This document shows positions 9,098 to 18,787 of a stretch of DNA of 64,000 bases, one piece after another (positions within the stretch are counted from its first letter, which is position 1; each line of letters begins with the position of its first letter). The notes below the pieces were generated by a model that saw only the letters and a list, made by a program, of their open reading frames with translations, did not search any database and was not told where the DNA came from. Made by a program: the position numbers and the translations under genes. The stretch spans positions 124,001-188,000 of the forward strand of contig NZ_CP132387.1 in the NCBI RefSeq assembly GCF_030758755.1, read 5' to 3'. This stretch comes from Bartonella apihabitans (GTDB lineage: Bacteria; Pseudomonadota; Alphaproteobacteria; Rhizobiales; Rhizobiaceae).

Positions 9098-10764
9098 ATG
9101 GGAAGACTTCTCCATTCTAAATGGATATTGGCTTTATCGGCTCTTCTCTTGTCGGTCTTTAATGTGAGTAATGCGATGTCCGATAAATTATGTTTATATA
9201 GCGCGACAGATTACGGCGACGAGGCTACGGACAGTGCTTGCCCGCATATTGATACCACATCCGGTTTATATTTATCGTGGGTAGGAACGATAGATAGATC
9301 CGAACAAGAACCGGCTTCGATCCAGTTGGAGGGTGAATATAAAGCAAACCGGTTTTTCCCGTCAAATACAGTTCTGACATTCGCTTCAACGCCGGCAGCT
9401 AATGACATAAAAGTAAAAAGTGGAAATACTAAACATCAGGAAACACCCGAAGAGCAAAATCATAATTTGTTAAGTCGGATGGACTGGTCTTTATTTTCGC
9501 CGGAAGGACGCGTTAGACTTCAGGAGAAAAATGGAATTCTAAGTTTGACTTGTCATTCCGGAAAAGAACATGCCGGTTTGGCTCTGAATGCCCCGTTCGG
9601 AAACTTTCCGCAAACAACCAATTCATCTTTTATAATAAGTGGCAGAGCAGACGGTCGTTTCAAATTGGGTTTTGCAAACAAAAATAATTCCGTACCGGAT
9701 GATGCAAGGACCTTTCCTGTTCATTCGGAAAAGACATCAAAGACTGATGATCAGTCGGATTTCGATTTGTTTGAACTGCCATCTTCAGAAAAAACCAGTA
9801 GCAAAATTATAATCGAATGCCCTGATGAGGCCGCACATTTCGATATTGCCGCTATAACGATTAAAACTGCAACGACTGAAAATTCAATCGCTACGTGGGT
9901 TTGGCACAAACAGAACTGGCTTCACTCACCCGCTGGTTTACTTGACTGGGCACAACAATATCATATCAGCAAGCTTTACGTTCAGGTCGATATTCAGGAT
10001 AATGTCATTGTCGATGAAGAACAGCTCGTCGAGTTTCTTGGAGAGGCACATAAAAGATCAATTGATATTTATGCGGTTGAAGGGGATGCGGATATGATTG
10101 TCGGAAAAGGTCAAGATCTTGCATTTCAAAGAACCCGATCCTTAGCGGCATTCCAGAAACGGCTTCCGGAAAATGCAAAATTTGCGGGACTGCAATATGA
10201 CATAGAGCCTTATACCGATCCGAAATATTCGGAAGATCCATCCAGAATGTGGGTTAACTGGGCAGCAACTCTTATGAAAATGCATGAAATCTGGGGCGGA
10301 CCAATTGATGTCATCATTCCGTACTGGATACAGAATAGCAATGACGGGAAAAATGCTCTCGAAAGTATCAAGGATCTGGGAAGTTTTACGGTTATGATTT
10401 ACCGCACCAAGGAAACGGAAATAAATACTATTTCTGCGCGCTGGTTAATGTGGGGGAAAAATTCAATACAAAAATTTCTGTCGCGTTGGAAAACGGACCG
10501 GTTAACGGGCAGGCAAAACTTTATTTCACGCCTGCGAAAGAGACAAACAAACAGAATTACGGATCTGTTTTTCTCGTTCTTGCAAGGGCTGCAAATGGAG
10601 GAGAGAAAACAGTCTATCAACTTGACCATATCGAACAACCGGAAGCTAGCAAAATAAGCTTTCTCAAGCGGACAGAAGACTTAAGCGGCGTTCTCTCGCG
10701 TTTACGTCCTTATTTCAAAGCCTTTAGCAGTTTTAACGGATTAGCAATTCACGGCCTTCTTTGA
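9098..10764 (+). pseudogene. Secreted TIM-barrel, glycoside-hydrolase-like protein of exopolysaccharide locus (one frameshift)
   Basis: Starts at ATG 9098 behind a GGGAACCAGG ribosome site. Residues 1-26 form a signal peptide (cleavage after VSNA). Residues about 30-260 are a Ser/Thr-rich region that looks like a beta domain. From about 265 the protein resembles a (beta/alpha)8 barrel: WVWHKQNW, LYVQVDIQDN, IYAVEGDADM, FAGLQYDIEPYTDP. The acidic pair in YDIEPY is a candidate catalytic site. At G5 10452-10456 the frame breaks; one extra G gives WGEKFNTKISVALE and continues to a stop at 10764, about 555 residues in total. Position before a GT2 synthase locus suggests a periplasmic polymer-processing role, by analogy with PgaB or BcsZ. 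No family name can be given. Confidence 0.7.
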
Positions 10765-11018
10765 TTGAAGCTATGACGAGAGACCGAAGTTACAACGGCA
10801 CATCGGGATAATTTTAACCTGTGGTAGAGTCTTTTTAAGACAATTTCGATTTGAAATCACAACAGGTCAAAAAGTTTTTAAGAGCAATCTCTGGAAAAAT
10901 AGGATAAAAGATTTATTTAAGATTGGCTGATATTTTGTTGGGTCGCAATATATACAAATAAAAATTCTTGTTAGCGAACAAGTGTAATTTTGTTTCTGAC
11001 GAGAGGCATGGTGGTTAA

Positions 11019-13874
11019 GTGGCATGCCATAGAGGCGATGATAAACTATTTTTCAGACTGTTGATAACGATTATTTCGTCTTCAGGAGTGTTTTTTACCG
11101 CGTCAGCATTTGCGCAGGTGCCGTCAGGAGCACGCGCAAATGATAATTTTTGGTCAGTTCGCAACCATCAGAAACTGGCAGATGCAAAATCCATGGCACT
11201 TGGTGGAAAGCCTTTGAATTTTGATATTCCACTGGAAAAAGCGTCACCCCCCGGAGTTAAAAGCCGCTCTCTATTGAATAATGATGTCAAAGTTCTTTTT
11301 GAACAGGGCTATCAAGCGCGACAACAGGGGCATTATAAAGAAGCCATTGAGAAACTGCAAAAAGCTTCTGCTTTATCACCCGACAATCCGGATATTTTAA
11401 GAGAATTGGGGTTATCTTTCATGGGGCTCGGCGAGCTTGACAAAGCCGAGCCGATATTTCGTCGACTGCTCGAAATGGTTCCGGATGATATCGAGGTCAA
11501 AACCGGTTTGGTAAAAATAGATTACGCTCATAACAATCTTGAAGAGGCAAAGCATTACACTGAAGAAATATTGGCATTAAAGCCGGATAATGAGGAAGTG
11601 AAGTCACTTCAAACAGAAATATTGAATGCAATAGTTTTTCAGAAAAAGCTTGAACATACGACCAAAGCGAGTTCCGTTGTCCGCTCTCCATTTATAAATG
11701 ATTTGAAATCGATAAATCTGTACTTTGGTAAAAAAGATTATGACAAAGTTGAGCAAAATGCCGGATCCGACAATTTACCCGACATTATAAGAGAAAACCG
11801 GACGAGCAATTATTTTTTCGGGCTTTCTCCCGCCATCCGGTCAAATGTTCCTGATCGTACTGTGGCTAGTGATTTGGCCAAACGAGGTTTTATATTTCTC
11901 ACAATGGGCAACGTGGAGGAAGCTCAAGCAGATTTCGAAAAAGCTTTGCGTTTAGCGCCAACGCTGAGCTTGGCACAACTGGGAAAAGCCGCAATATTGT
12001 ATTGGCAAGGTGATTTCTTTTCAGCCAAGGAAATGGTTGATCATGTCATATCAATGGAGCCGGAAAATCCAATTGCGCGCGACTTCAAATTCCGTATAGA
12101 CGCGGCCATAAAATTTTCACAGACGGACGATAAAAATGGCAATGAAAACCTGTCTGGAGAACCATTGAGTGATGTTTCGGACAACGAGCAGAAAACTGTG
12201 GGGCAGTTATACGAAATTGGCAGCAATGAACGCAAAGCCCAGCATTTTGATCTTGCCAAACAGCATTTTGAAGCTGCTTTAGCTCTCGAACCGGACAATG
12301 CGGATATCCTTGTTCAATTAGGGCTTACACTTCTTGCGCTAGGAGATCTGGATGCGGCAAAAGAAAATTTTAGTCGGGCTTTAATGATAGCACCAGATTA
12401 CACCGATGCGAATTTGGGCTTGGCACGTATCGCCTATTGGAAGGGCGAACTTGATAAAGCAAAAGCCCTTTGCGAAATGGCATTGTCGCAGTCACCCGAC
12501 AATGAAGAATTGACGAGCCTGTTAAAAGACATTGAACGCGCGATCGCTTCAAAAAACAAAATCGCCAAATATGGCGGTACCGGCAATTCGTCCAATGGAA
12601 CGGGAAAAGATAACCCGCAGCTCGTCGAGAGTAATCATCTCGCTCAACAAGCGGCGCAGATTGTTGCTTCAGGGAAAAACTTCGCCCATGCGGAAGCTCT
12701 TTATCGACAGGCTTTATCGCTAACGCCTCAAAATGTTGATCTGTTAATAAAGCTCGGCAATGTTCTATCGTTTCAAAAGAAATTTGCTGAAGCCGATAAG
12801 ATATTTGATCAGGCTCTCGATATTTCGCCGGATGCTCTCGAAGCCTCGCTTGGCAAAGTTAATGTAGCGCTTTGGCAAAATAATTATTCTCTGGCCAGAC
12901 ATCGTATTGATGCATTGTTGCTTCGTTACCCTGAAAACGAAGAGGTGGCTTTGTCCGACGCGGCGCTTTATATGGCGGAACATCAATATAAGCGGGCAAT
13001 CACAGTCTATAACCGCATTTTGGAGAAAAATAGCAAAAATCTTCAGGCATGGTTAGGTAGAGGAGATTCCAAACGTGGCCTTTTACGTGATCGGGAGGCA
13101 GTTAATGATTACGATCAGGCCCGTATAATTGCCCCTGACAGTAAAGAAACTCTCGAGCGTATTCAAAGGCCTATCCGTAAACGGTGGCGGCTTGACATTG
13201 ATAGTACTTACAGCGAATTGACCGCACCTTATAAAAACTGGCGGGAAGGTGGCGTGGCGCTTTCCTATCAATTGTCAGAAACAACGATATTGACCGGCCG
13301 TTTAGGTCTTTCCAATCGCTTCAATATGGATGACCAGCAGTTCGAGCTCGCAATTGCCCATCAATTCCGGCCGGCTGTTTGGGGTTATTTGGCGGGGGTC
13401 GTGACACCGGATGCAGATTTTCTGGCACGATATATTTTACGCGCGGGTGGTAGCAGCAATATCGGCAGACTGGGAAAAGTCAGCATGCTCGGAGCCACAC
13501 TCGATACCAAAAGCGAGTGGTATGACAATGGCGTTGTCAAAACTATAACTCCCGGCTTGAGGCAAACTTTCTTCAAAGATCGTATGACCATATTTGCCCA
13601 ATGGATTAATGTTTTTGACCAGAAGAACCAACATTCGGGAGGCTATCTTTTGCGAGCAGATACCAATCCTGTCGACCGGTTTCACTTTAATATAGGATAT
13701 TCGAGTACTCTGGAATTGTCAGGTGATGTTCTTATCCCGACAAAGACGATATTCGGAAATATCGCGTTAGATATAACAGAAGACTTAACAATTGGTGCTA
13801 ATCTGGCCAAGGAACAACGTACGAATGCTTATAATCGCTTGGTTTATGGTTTGAATTTGACGCGGCGTTTTTGA
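11019..13874 (+). CDS. TPR protein with C-terminal YaiO-type outer-membrane beta-barrel
   Basis: A 951-residue exported protein. The first usable in-frame start is GTG 11019, since TAA precedes it at 11016; the leader then reads LFFRLLITIISSSGVFF before ASAFAQ. Residues about 90-700 are repeated TPR helices, with repeated LSPDNPDIL, LEPDNADIL and IAPDYTDA junctions. From about 715 to the end is a beta-barrel ending LNLTRRF, with YaiO-like TYSELTAPYKNWREGG. TPR plus barrel is the design of BcsC and PgaA, which carry polysaccharide across the outer membrane. Its stop overlaps the next start (TGATG). It probably forms the export pore of this locus. Confidence 0.88.
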   Translation: MACHRGDDKLFFRLLITIISSSGVFFTASAFAQVPSGARANDNFWSVRNHQKLADAKSMALGGKPLNFDIPLEKASPPGVKSRSLLNNDVKVLFEQGYQARQQGHYKEAIEKLQKASALSPDNPDILRELGLSFMGLGELDKAEPIFRRLLEMVPDDIEVKTGLVKIDYAHNNLEEAKHYTEEILALKPDNEEVKSLQTEILNAIVFQKKLEHTTKASSVVRSPFINDLKSINLYFGKKDYDKVEQNAGSDNLPDIIRENRTSNYFFGLSPAIRSNVPDRTVASDLAKRGFIFLTMGNVEEAQADFEKALRLAPTLSLAQLGKAAILYWQGDFFSAKEMVDHVISMEPENPIARDFKFRIDAAIKFSQTDDKNGNENLSGEPLSDVSDNEQKTVGQLYEIGSNERKAQHFDLAKQHFEAALALEPDNADILVQLGLTLLALGDLDAAKENFSRALMIAPDYTDANLGLARIAYWKGELDKAKALCEMALSQSPDNEELTSLLKDIERAIASKNKIAKYGGTGNSSNGTGKDNPQLVESNHLAQQAAQIVASGKNFAHAEALYRQALSLTPQNVDLLIKLGNVLSFQKKFAEADKIFDQALDISPDALEASLGKVNVALWQNNYSLARHRIDALLLRYPENEEVALSDAALYMAEHQYKRAITVYNRILEKNSKNLQAWLGRGDSKRGLLRDREAVNDYDQARIIAPDSKETLERIQRPIRKRWRLDIDSTYSELTAPYKNWREGGVALSYQLSETTILTGRLGLSNRFNMDDQQFELAIAHQFRPAVWGYLAGVVTPDADFLARYILRAGGSSNIGRLGKVSMLGATLDTKSEWYDNGVVKTITPGLRQTFFKDRMTIFAQWINVFDQKNQHSGGYLLRADTNPVDRFHFNIGYSSTLELSGDVLIPTKTIFGNIALDITEDLTIGANLAKEQRTNAYNRLVYGLNLTRRF

Positions 13875-14902
13875 TGATCAACATTAACATTCAATGGATA
13901 ATGGGGGCAATTTTTATAGGCCTTTTTTATGCCTGTCTGGCAGTGTTGATGCTGGTCGTCATGATCGTTTTTCATTTCAGGATGGTCAACAACCGCAAGC
14001 GGATGATCAAACTCAGAGAAAAATTCGAGACCTTTTTGGATAGTCTGGAACAGGGCGAAATATCTTCAAAACAGAAGAAAAAATTTTCAACGCGGCAACT
14101 TATGCGTCTTGTGCCTTACTTCCGGGCTATTCCGGATAAAGAAAAGCATCAATTGGCGATTGAATATTTTATTCAAACAGGTTTGGTTAAAGTCTTAGCC
14201 AAAAAAATGCGTTTTTCTTCACGTTCGAAACGTGTGCAAATTATCGAAACCCTTGCATTGTTTCCGGATAAAACTGCTCAAAAAGTTTTGCATGAAGGGT
14301 TGAAGGATGTTTCGCAAAAAGTTCGTCTCGCTTCGGCTATCGCTTTAATGGAGAATGATGCTCCCTGGTGGCTCTATGATGTTGTTTCAAGCCTGCCGAA
14401 TTCGAAAACAAACGTAAGTAAATATTTAAAACCTGATGTGGAAAATGAAAGTCGTGTTGAAAAATTGGCCAATGTGGCAAGTCTAACAATTATGCCACCG
14501 CTCATGCGCTGCGATGCAATTAATATCTTGGCCGAAAATGCGGGCTTTGAAACTTTATCGTTAGCGATGACACAAAAAATCAATATTGCGAGCAACAACG
14601 ATTTATCTTCTTCCAAAGAATACAGAGAACCAATTTTCAAGATACCGGAAGACGATAAGGCCGATGACCGCTATAGCGAAACCGTTTCGTTGGATGATGA
14701 GGAAATCGATATCGAACAATTTAACAAGGTGTTTGCAAATCTTCTGGATGATGATGCGTTACCGGTGCTTTATGCTGCTGGCAAGGCATTACTGAAGACG
14801 GGAGATCGTGGGCACAAAATATTGGAAAATACTAAACAGAATGGAAGCGCACGAGCAAAAAGGGTGGCTGCTTTTTTTCTGAGGAGCGAGAAAATAGAAT
14901 GA
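13874..14902 (+). CDS. Membrane-anchored HEAT-repeat protein
   Basis: Begins at ATG 13874, overlapping the TPR gene stop. It has one strong N-terminal transmembrane helix (IMGAIFIGLFYACLAVLMLV, about residues 9-28), a basic juxtamembrane stretch, then alpha-helical repeats. The unit VQIIETLALFPDKTAQ followed by GLKDVSQKVRLASAIAL is typical of HEAT/PBS repeats. The C-terminal third is acidic (DDEEIDIEQ). The last codons overlap the glycosyltransferase start (ATGA). No enzymatic motif is visible. It may be a scaffold joining the synthase to the TPR pore; this is inference from gene order. Confidence 0.8.
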   Translation: MININIQWIMGAIFIGLFYACLAVLMLVVMIVFHFRMVNNRKRMIKLREKFETFLDSLEQGEISSKQKKKFSTRQLMRLVPYFRAIPDKEKHQLAIEYFIQTGLVKVLAKKMRFSSRSKRVQIIETLALFPDKTAQKVLHEGLKDVSQKVRLASAIALMENDAPWWLYDVVSSLPNSKTNVSKYLKPDVENESRVEKLANVASLTIMPPLMRCDAINILAENAGFETLSLAMTQKINIASNNDLSSSKEYREPIFKIPEDDKADDRYSETVSLDDEEIDIEQFNKVFANLLDDDALPVLYAAGKALLKTGDRGHKILENTKQNGSARAKRVAAFFLRSEKIE

Positions 14903-16331
14903 TTGACTCGCTAAAGTTCTGGCTTTTTACCGTAACGTTTTCCATTATATTTGTTTTTTTCAGTTTGTGGGTCATCATCATGCTCGTTCAGCTGTTTTTG
15001 GCCCTTTATGCCTATTTCAGTCGTGCCTCAGTGCCGAAGAATGGTCTCCTTTGGCACCGTTATTTTGATACCGCACCACCAATTTCGATCATCGTTCCGG
15101 CTTATAATGAAGAGAAAAACATCGTCCAGTCGGTTTATTCTCTCATCTCGCTGGACTATCCGGCTTTCGAGGTCATCATCGTCAATGATGGTTCAAAAGA
15201 CAACATGCTTGACGAATTGATCAAAGAATTCGAACTGGAAGAGAGCAACAGAGAATATGAAACAATTCTGGCTTTCAATCCCATTCGCAATATCTATGTT
15301 TCAAAAAAATTTGGTCGTCTTGTCGTAGTGGACAAAGAAAATGGTGGCAAGGCAGACGCGCAAAATGCCGGCATCAGCGTTTCGCGTATGTCGCTTCTTT
15401 GCATGGTGGATGCCGACACTATTCTGGAGCCGGATGGCCTTTTGCGCATCTGGCCCAGCCTTTTATTGACGATCCGGCGCGCACAGTTGCGGTGGGCGGG
15501 AGTGTAATGATAGCCAATGGTTCCAAAATCAGTTCCGGACGATTGACGCGCGTTGCCATACGCTTCAATTTCCTTGTTTATTTTCAAATTCTTGAATATT
15601 TGCGTGCGTTTTTAATGGCTCGTGTGGCGTGGAGTTACGTCAATTGTTTAACATTGATATCGGGTGCTTTCGGCGTCTTTAGCCGGCGTGAGGTTATGGC
15701 TGTTGGCGGTTATACGCGGGGATCCGTCGGCGAAGATTTTGATTTAGTGATCAAGCTACATCGATATATGCTGGAAAACAAACGCGATTATCGTATTACT
15801 TTTGTGCCCGATGCTGTTTGTTGGACGGAAGCACCGGAAAGTCTTTCTGTTCTTGCCAAACAACGCACGCGTTGGCAAAGAGGCGCTTTGGAAGTTTATT
15901 TTCGCCATCAGGATATTATGTTCAACAGACGCTATGGACGCATTGGTTTTGTCGGTATGCCGATGGTGTTTGTTATTGATGTTGTAAATCCGCTGCTGGA
16001 ACTGTTCAGCTATATTCTTTTTCCGATTGTCTTTTATTTCAAAGCCATGACGTTCGAGTTTTTACTCTCGTTCATTTTTATGGCGTTTATGTATGGAATA
16101 TTCGTCAGCTTGTTTTCAATATCGCTTGAACAAATGCATCTTGGTTTTTTGCGTAAAGCAAAATACATATTTATTCTTTTTCTCTCTTCAATCATAGAAT
16201 GTTTCGGCTATCGTCAAATCAATACATTCTGGCGGATAAAAGCCGCCGGAGAATATTTTTCAGGCAAAACTTCCTGGGGCGAAATCAAACGCACCGGTTT
16301 TGACGAGGTCAAGAAAAAAAAGGCCCAATAA
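14899..16331 (+). pseudogene. Membrane GT2 polysaccharide synthase (BcsA/PgaC-like), one frameshift
   Basis: Processive family-2 glycosyltransferase of the inner membrane. It has an N-terminal membrane helix, then SIIVPAYNEEKNI and VIIVNDGSKDN (UDP-sugar binding), ENGGKADAQNAG, VDADT (DxD, metal), GEDFDL and QRTRW (the QxxRW motif of processive synthases), and C-terminal membrane segments. At about 15448-15451 the frame shifts: DGLLR in frame one must join LAQPFIDDP in the other, which needs one additional base (for example a C). A second in-frame start near 15399 cannot give an enzyme, as it lacks the nucleotide-binding half. Start by ATGA overlap with the HEAT gene. Confidence 0.82.
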
Positions 16332-16405
16332 ATTTTCCAATGCCCCAGCGGATAAAACCGCCGGAGCTAATTTTTTAAACATGGTTCTTCGCAATTATTG
16401 CGTGC

Positions 16406-17407
16406 TTATTTAACGACGAAACCATGCTTATATGGATCGCGATCGTCGATAAATATTGTGTTGAAACCTGTCATCCTCGCCCATCCTGCAACGGAAGGAA
16501 TAATGGCCGGAAGTCCCTCTACATCGGTCAATTTTTCAACACGACCTTCAAAGATAGAACCGATGATCGATTCATGGACAAAATTATCACCGGCTTTCAG
16601 AATTCCCTTGGCTGTCAATTGTGCCATTCGTGCCGAGGTTCCCGTGCCGCAAGGCGAGCGATCAATGGCTTTATCGCCGTAAAACACAGCATTTCGGCCA
16701 TTGGCTCCGGGCTTTGTCGGTTTTCCTGTCCACATAATATGGCTCAAGACATTGATTTCGGGTTTTTGCGGATGCTGGAAGCTGTAGAGTTCATTCAGTC
16801 TTTTCCGCAATACAGGACTCCATGCAATAAGCTGCAACGCATTATAGTCGGCCATATCGGTGTAATTTTTTTGTGGTTCGACAATTGCATAAAAATTACC
16901 ACCATAAGCGACATCGACTTTAAGCAGGCCCAAGTCCGGACATTCGACCTCGAGGGCCTGTTTGTAGAGGAAAGCCGGCACATTTGTCAGGCGAACTTTT
17001 TCCACATAAAGGCCATTTTGCTCATATGTAATGTCGACTTTTCCAGCCGGAGTATCCAGACTGAGTTTTCCCGGAATGCGCGGTGTAATAAGTCCATATT
17101 CGATGGCCATTGTTACAGTTCCGATTGTGCCATGTCCGCACATAGGCAAACATCCGGAAGTTTCGATATAGAGGACGCCGATATCACAATCATCGCGTGT
17201 CGACGGATAAAGAATAGAGCCGGACATCATATCATGCCCGCGCGGTTCGAACATCAAACCGGTTCTGATCCAGTCGAATTCACGTAAAAAATGCAGGCGC
17301 TTTTCCATCATGGTTTTGCCTTGCAGAAGCGGACCGCCACCGGCAACCAGACGAACAGGATTACCACATGTATGACCATCAATACAGAAAAACGAATATT
17401 TCGCCAT
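16406..17407 (-). CDS. 4-hydroxyproline 2-epimerase (proline racemase family, PrpA-like)
   Basis: Interconverts trans-4-hydroxy-L-proline and cis-4-hydroxy-D-proline, the entry step of hydroxyproline breakdown. The protein has 333 residues from ATG 17407; an upstream extension lies inside the oxidase gene. Both catalytic cysteines are present: Cys90 in MCGHGTIG and Cys253 in SPCGTGTSA. This marks a racemase/epimerase rather than the dehydratase branch, which lacks one of them. ATG follows the oxidase stop by 1 nt with GGGAGG overlapping that gene's end. Neighbours (D-amino-acid oxidase, DHDPS-type deaminase) strongly support the hydroxyproline role over a simple proline racemase. Confidence 0.92.
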   Translation of the reverse strand: MAKYSFFCIDGHTCGNPVRLVAGGGPLLQGKTMMEKRLHFLREFDWIRTGLMFEPRGHDMMSGSILYPSTRDDCDIGVLYIETSGCLPMCGHGTIGTVTMAIEYGLITPRIPGKLSLDTPAGKVDITYEQNGLYVEKVRLTNVPAFLYKQALEVECPDLGLLKVDVAYGGNFYAIVEPQKNYTDMADYNALQLIAWSPVLRKRLNELYSFQHPQKPEINVLSHIMWTGKPTKPGANGRNAVFYGDKAIDRSPCGTGTSARMAQLTAKGILKAGDNFVHESIIGSIFEGRVEKLTDVEGLPAIIPSVAGWARMTGFNTIFIDDRDPYKHGFVVK

Positions 17408-17408
17408 G

Positions 17409-18650
17409 TCAAAACCTCCCGGCACGAAATGGATAAATTGAAAGAGCAGGCTCTTTATGTTCAATGAGATTGTGTATGAGACGGGCGGTGGCTGCCGATT
17501 GAGTCAAGCCAAGGTGGCCATGACCGAAAGCATATAATATTCGCCGGCTGTTTTTAGCATAATCAATAACCGGTAAACCATCGGGGATAGACGGCCGATA
17601 CCCCATCCATTCCACCCCGTTTTCCAGCTTCAAATCGGGGAAAAATTCCTTCGCTTTTTTCAGCATGGCTTGCGAGCGTTTAAAATTGGGAGGCAGCTCG
17701 AGCCCGCCCATTTCGACTGCTCCGCCAACTCTTATTCCGGTACTGAGCGGAACAACAACAAAACCATGACCACCAAAGGTTACCTGATGTTGAAGCTTGA
17801 GACTATCAACCGGTAATGTCGTATTATAACCGCGTTCGGTATCAAGTGGTATATTATCGCCGAGAAGGCGGGCAAAAGTGTTTGACCACGCACCACAAGC
17901 GACAACCACAAAATCGCTCCGGATTTTTTCCGCGCCGGTTGTCAGTGTGACGCCGCCTTCATCTTGGGATAGATCAAGAACCGGCAATTTGATAAATTTT
18001 GCGCCCAGTCCACTCGCATAGGACCACAGGGCTTTACCGAACAATTTCGGGTCCTTCACATTGCGCCAGGAAGGAACATAGGAAGCTTTTACAAATTGTT
18101 TTGAAAGGCCGGGAACCATATCGTGCAATTCATCAGAATTGATATGGCGTACTTTTATGCCGAAACTTTCACGCCAATTCCAACTTGGAAGTGCTGCCTG
18201 AAATTCTTTTTCGCTTTCATAAACCTCGAGTTCACCTTCGGTTCCGAGTTTGTCCAAAAGTTCCGCTCTGGTGAGCAAACCCATCATTTCTTGCTCTGCA
18301 AGACGCATGATTGCAACTTGGGCTTTGATGGTTTCCAATTGGGCTTTTTTCCGGCTTGCCTTCCAGAAACGAATGAACCAAGGCATAAGTTTTGGCAAGT
18401 ATGTAGGACGGATTGTGAACGGTCCCAAGGGATCCATCATCCATCCGGGTAGTTTCCTTAATATACCTTTTGACGCAATCGGTAATACGTCGGTAAAGGC
18501 AAATGCCCCCGCATTTCCTGCACTTGTTTCTTCACATATCCCGCTTCTGTCAATGACGGTAACATCATATCCGTTTTCAGAAAGAATGGCAGCCGTAGCG
18601 ACGCCGACAATACCGCCTCCGATTATTGAAACCGACTTTTTCGCCTGCAT
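17409..18650 (-). CDS. FAD-dependent D-amino-acid (cis-4-hydroxy-D-proline) oxidase/dehydrogenase
   Basis: A 413-residue DAO-superfamily flavoenzyme. The dinucleotide-binding motif IIGGGIVGVATA lies at residues 9-20, with the acidic end VTVIDR at 30-35. The C-terminal motif YAFGHGHLGLTQSAATARL, which contacts FAD, is intact. In the hydroxyproline pathway it oxidises cis-4-hydroxy-D-proline to pyrroline-4-hydroxy-2-carboxylate. A good GGAGG precedes the ATG at 18650. Single-subunit length matches DadA-like enzymes rather than the multi-subunit type. Function is assigned from its place between epimerase and deaminase. Confidence 0.88.
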   Translation of the reverse strand: MQAKKSVSIIGGGIVGVATAAILSENGYDVTVIDRSGICEETSAGNAGAFAFTDVLPIASKGILRKLPGWMMDPLGPFTIRPTYLPKLMPWFIRFWKASRKKAQLETIKAQVAIMRLAEQEMMGLLTRAELLDKLGTEGELEVYESEKEFQAALPSWNWRESFGIKVRHINSDELHDMVPGLSKQFVKASYVPSWRNVKDPKLFGKALWSYASGLGAKFIKLPVLDLSQDEGGVTLTTGAEKIRSDFVVVACGAWSNTFARLLGDNIPLDTERGYNTTLPVDSLKLQHQVTFGGHGFVVVPLSTGIRVGGAVEMGGLELPPNFKRSQAMLKKAKEFFPDLKLENGVEWMGYRPSIPDGLPVIDYAKNSRRILYAFGHGHLGLTQSAATARLIHNLIEHKEPALSIYPFRAGRF

Positions 18651-18787
18651 CGCTTATTATCCTCCCCCGATCATTATGATTTTTGTCTTTCGGGCTGATG
18701 CAATCATGTAAATTTTTAATCCGGCCGGCGTCACGAATAAAAATTCGCTCACCTCTTATCCGGCCAGATGTTATTCAGAAAAACTAT

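Noticed and set aside
14899-16331. Programmed frameshift in the GT2 gene
   Set aside because: No slippery heptamer at 15448-15451, and similar one-base losses occur in six unrelated genes.
16424-17287. 287-codon plus-strand frame
   Set aside because: Antisense shadow of the hydroxyproline epimerase.
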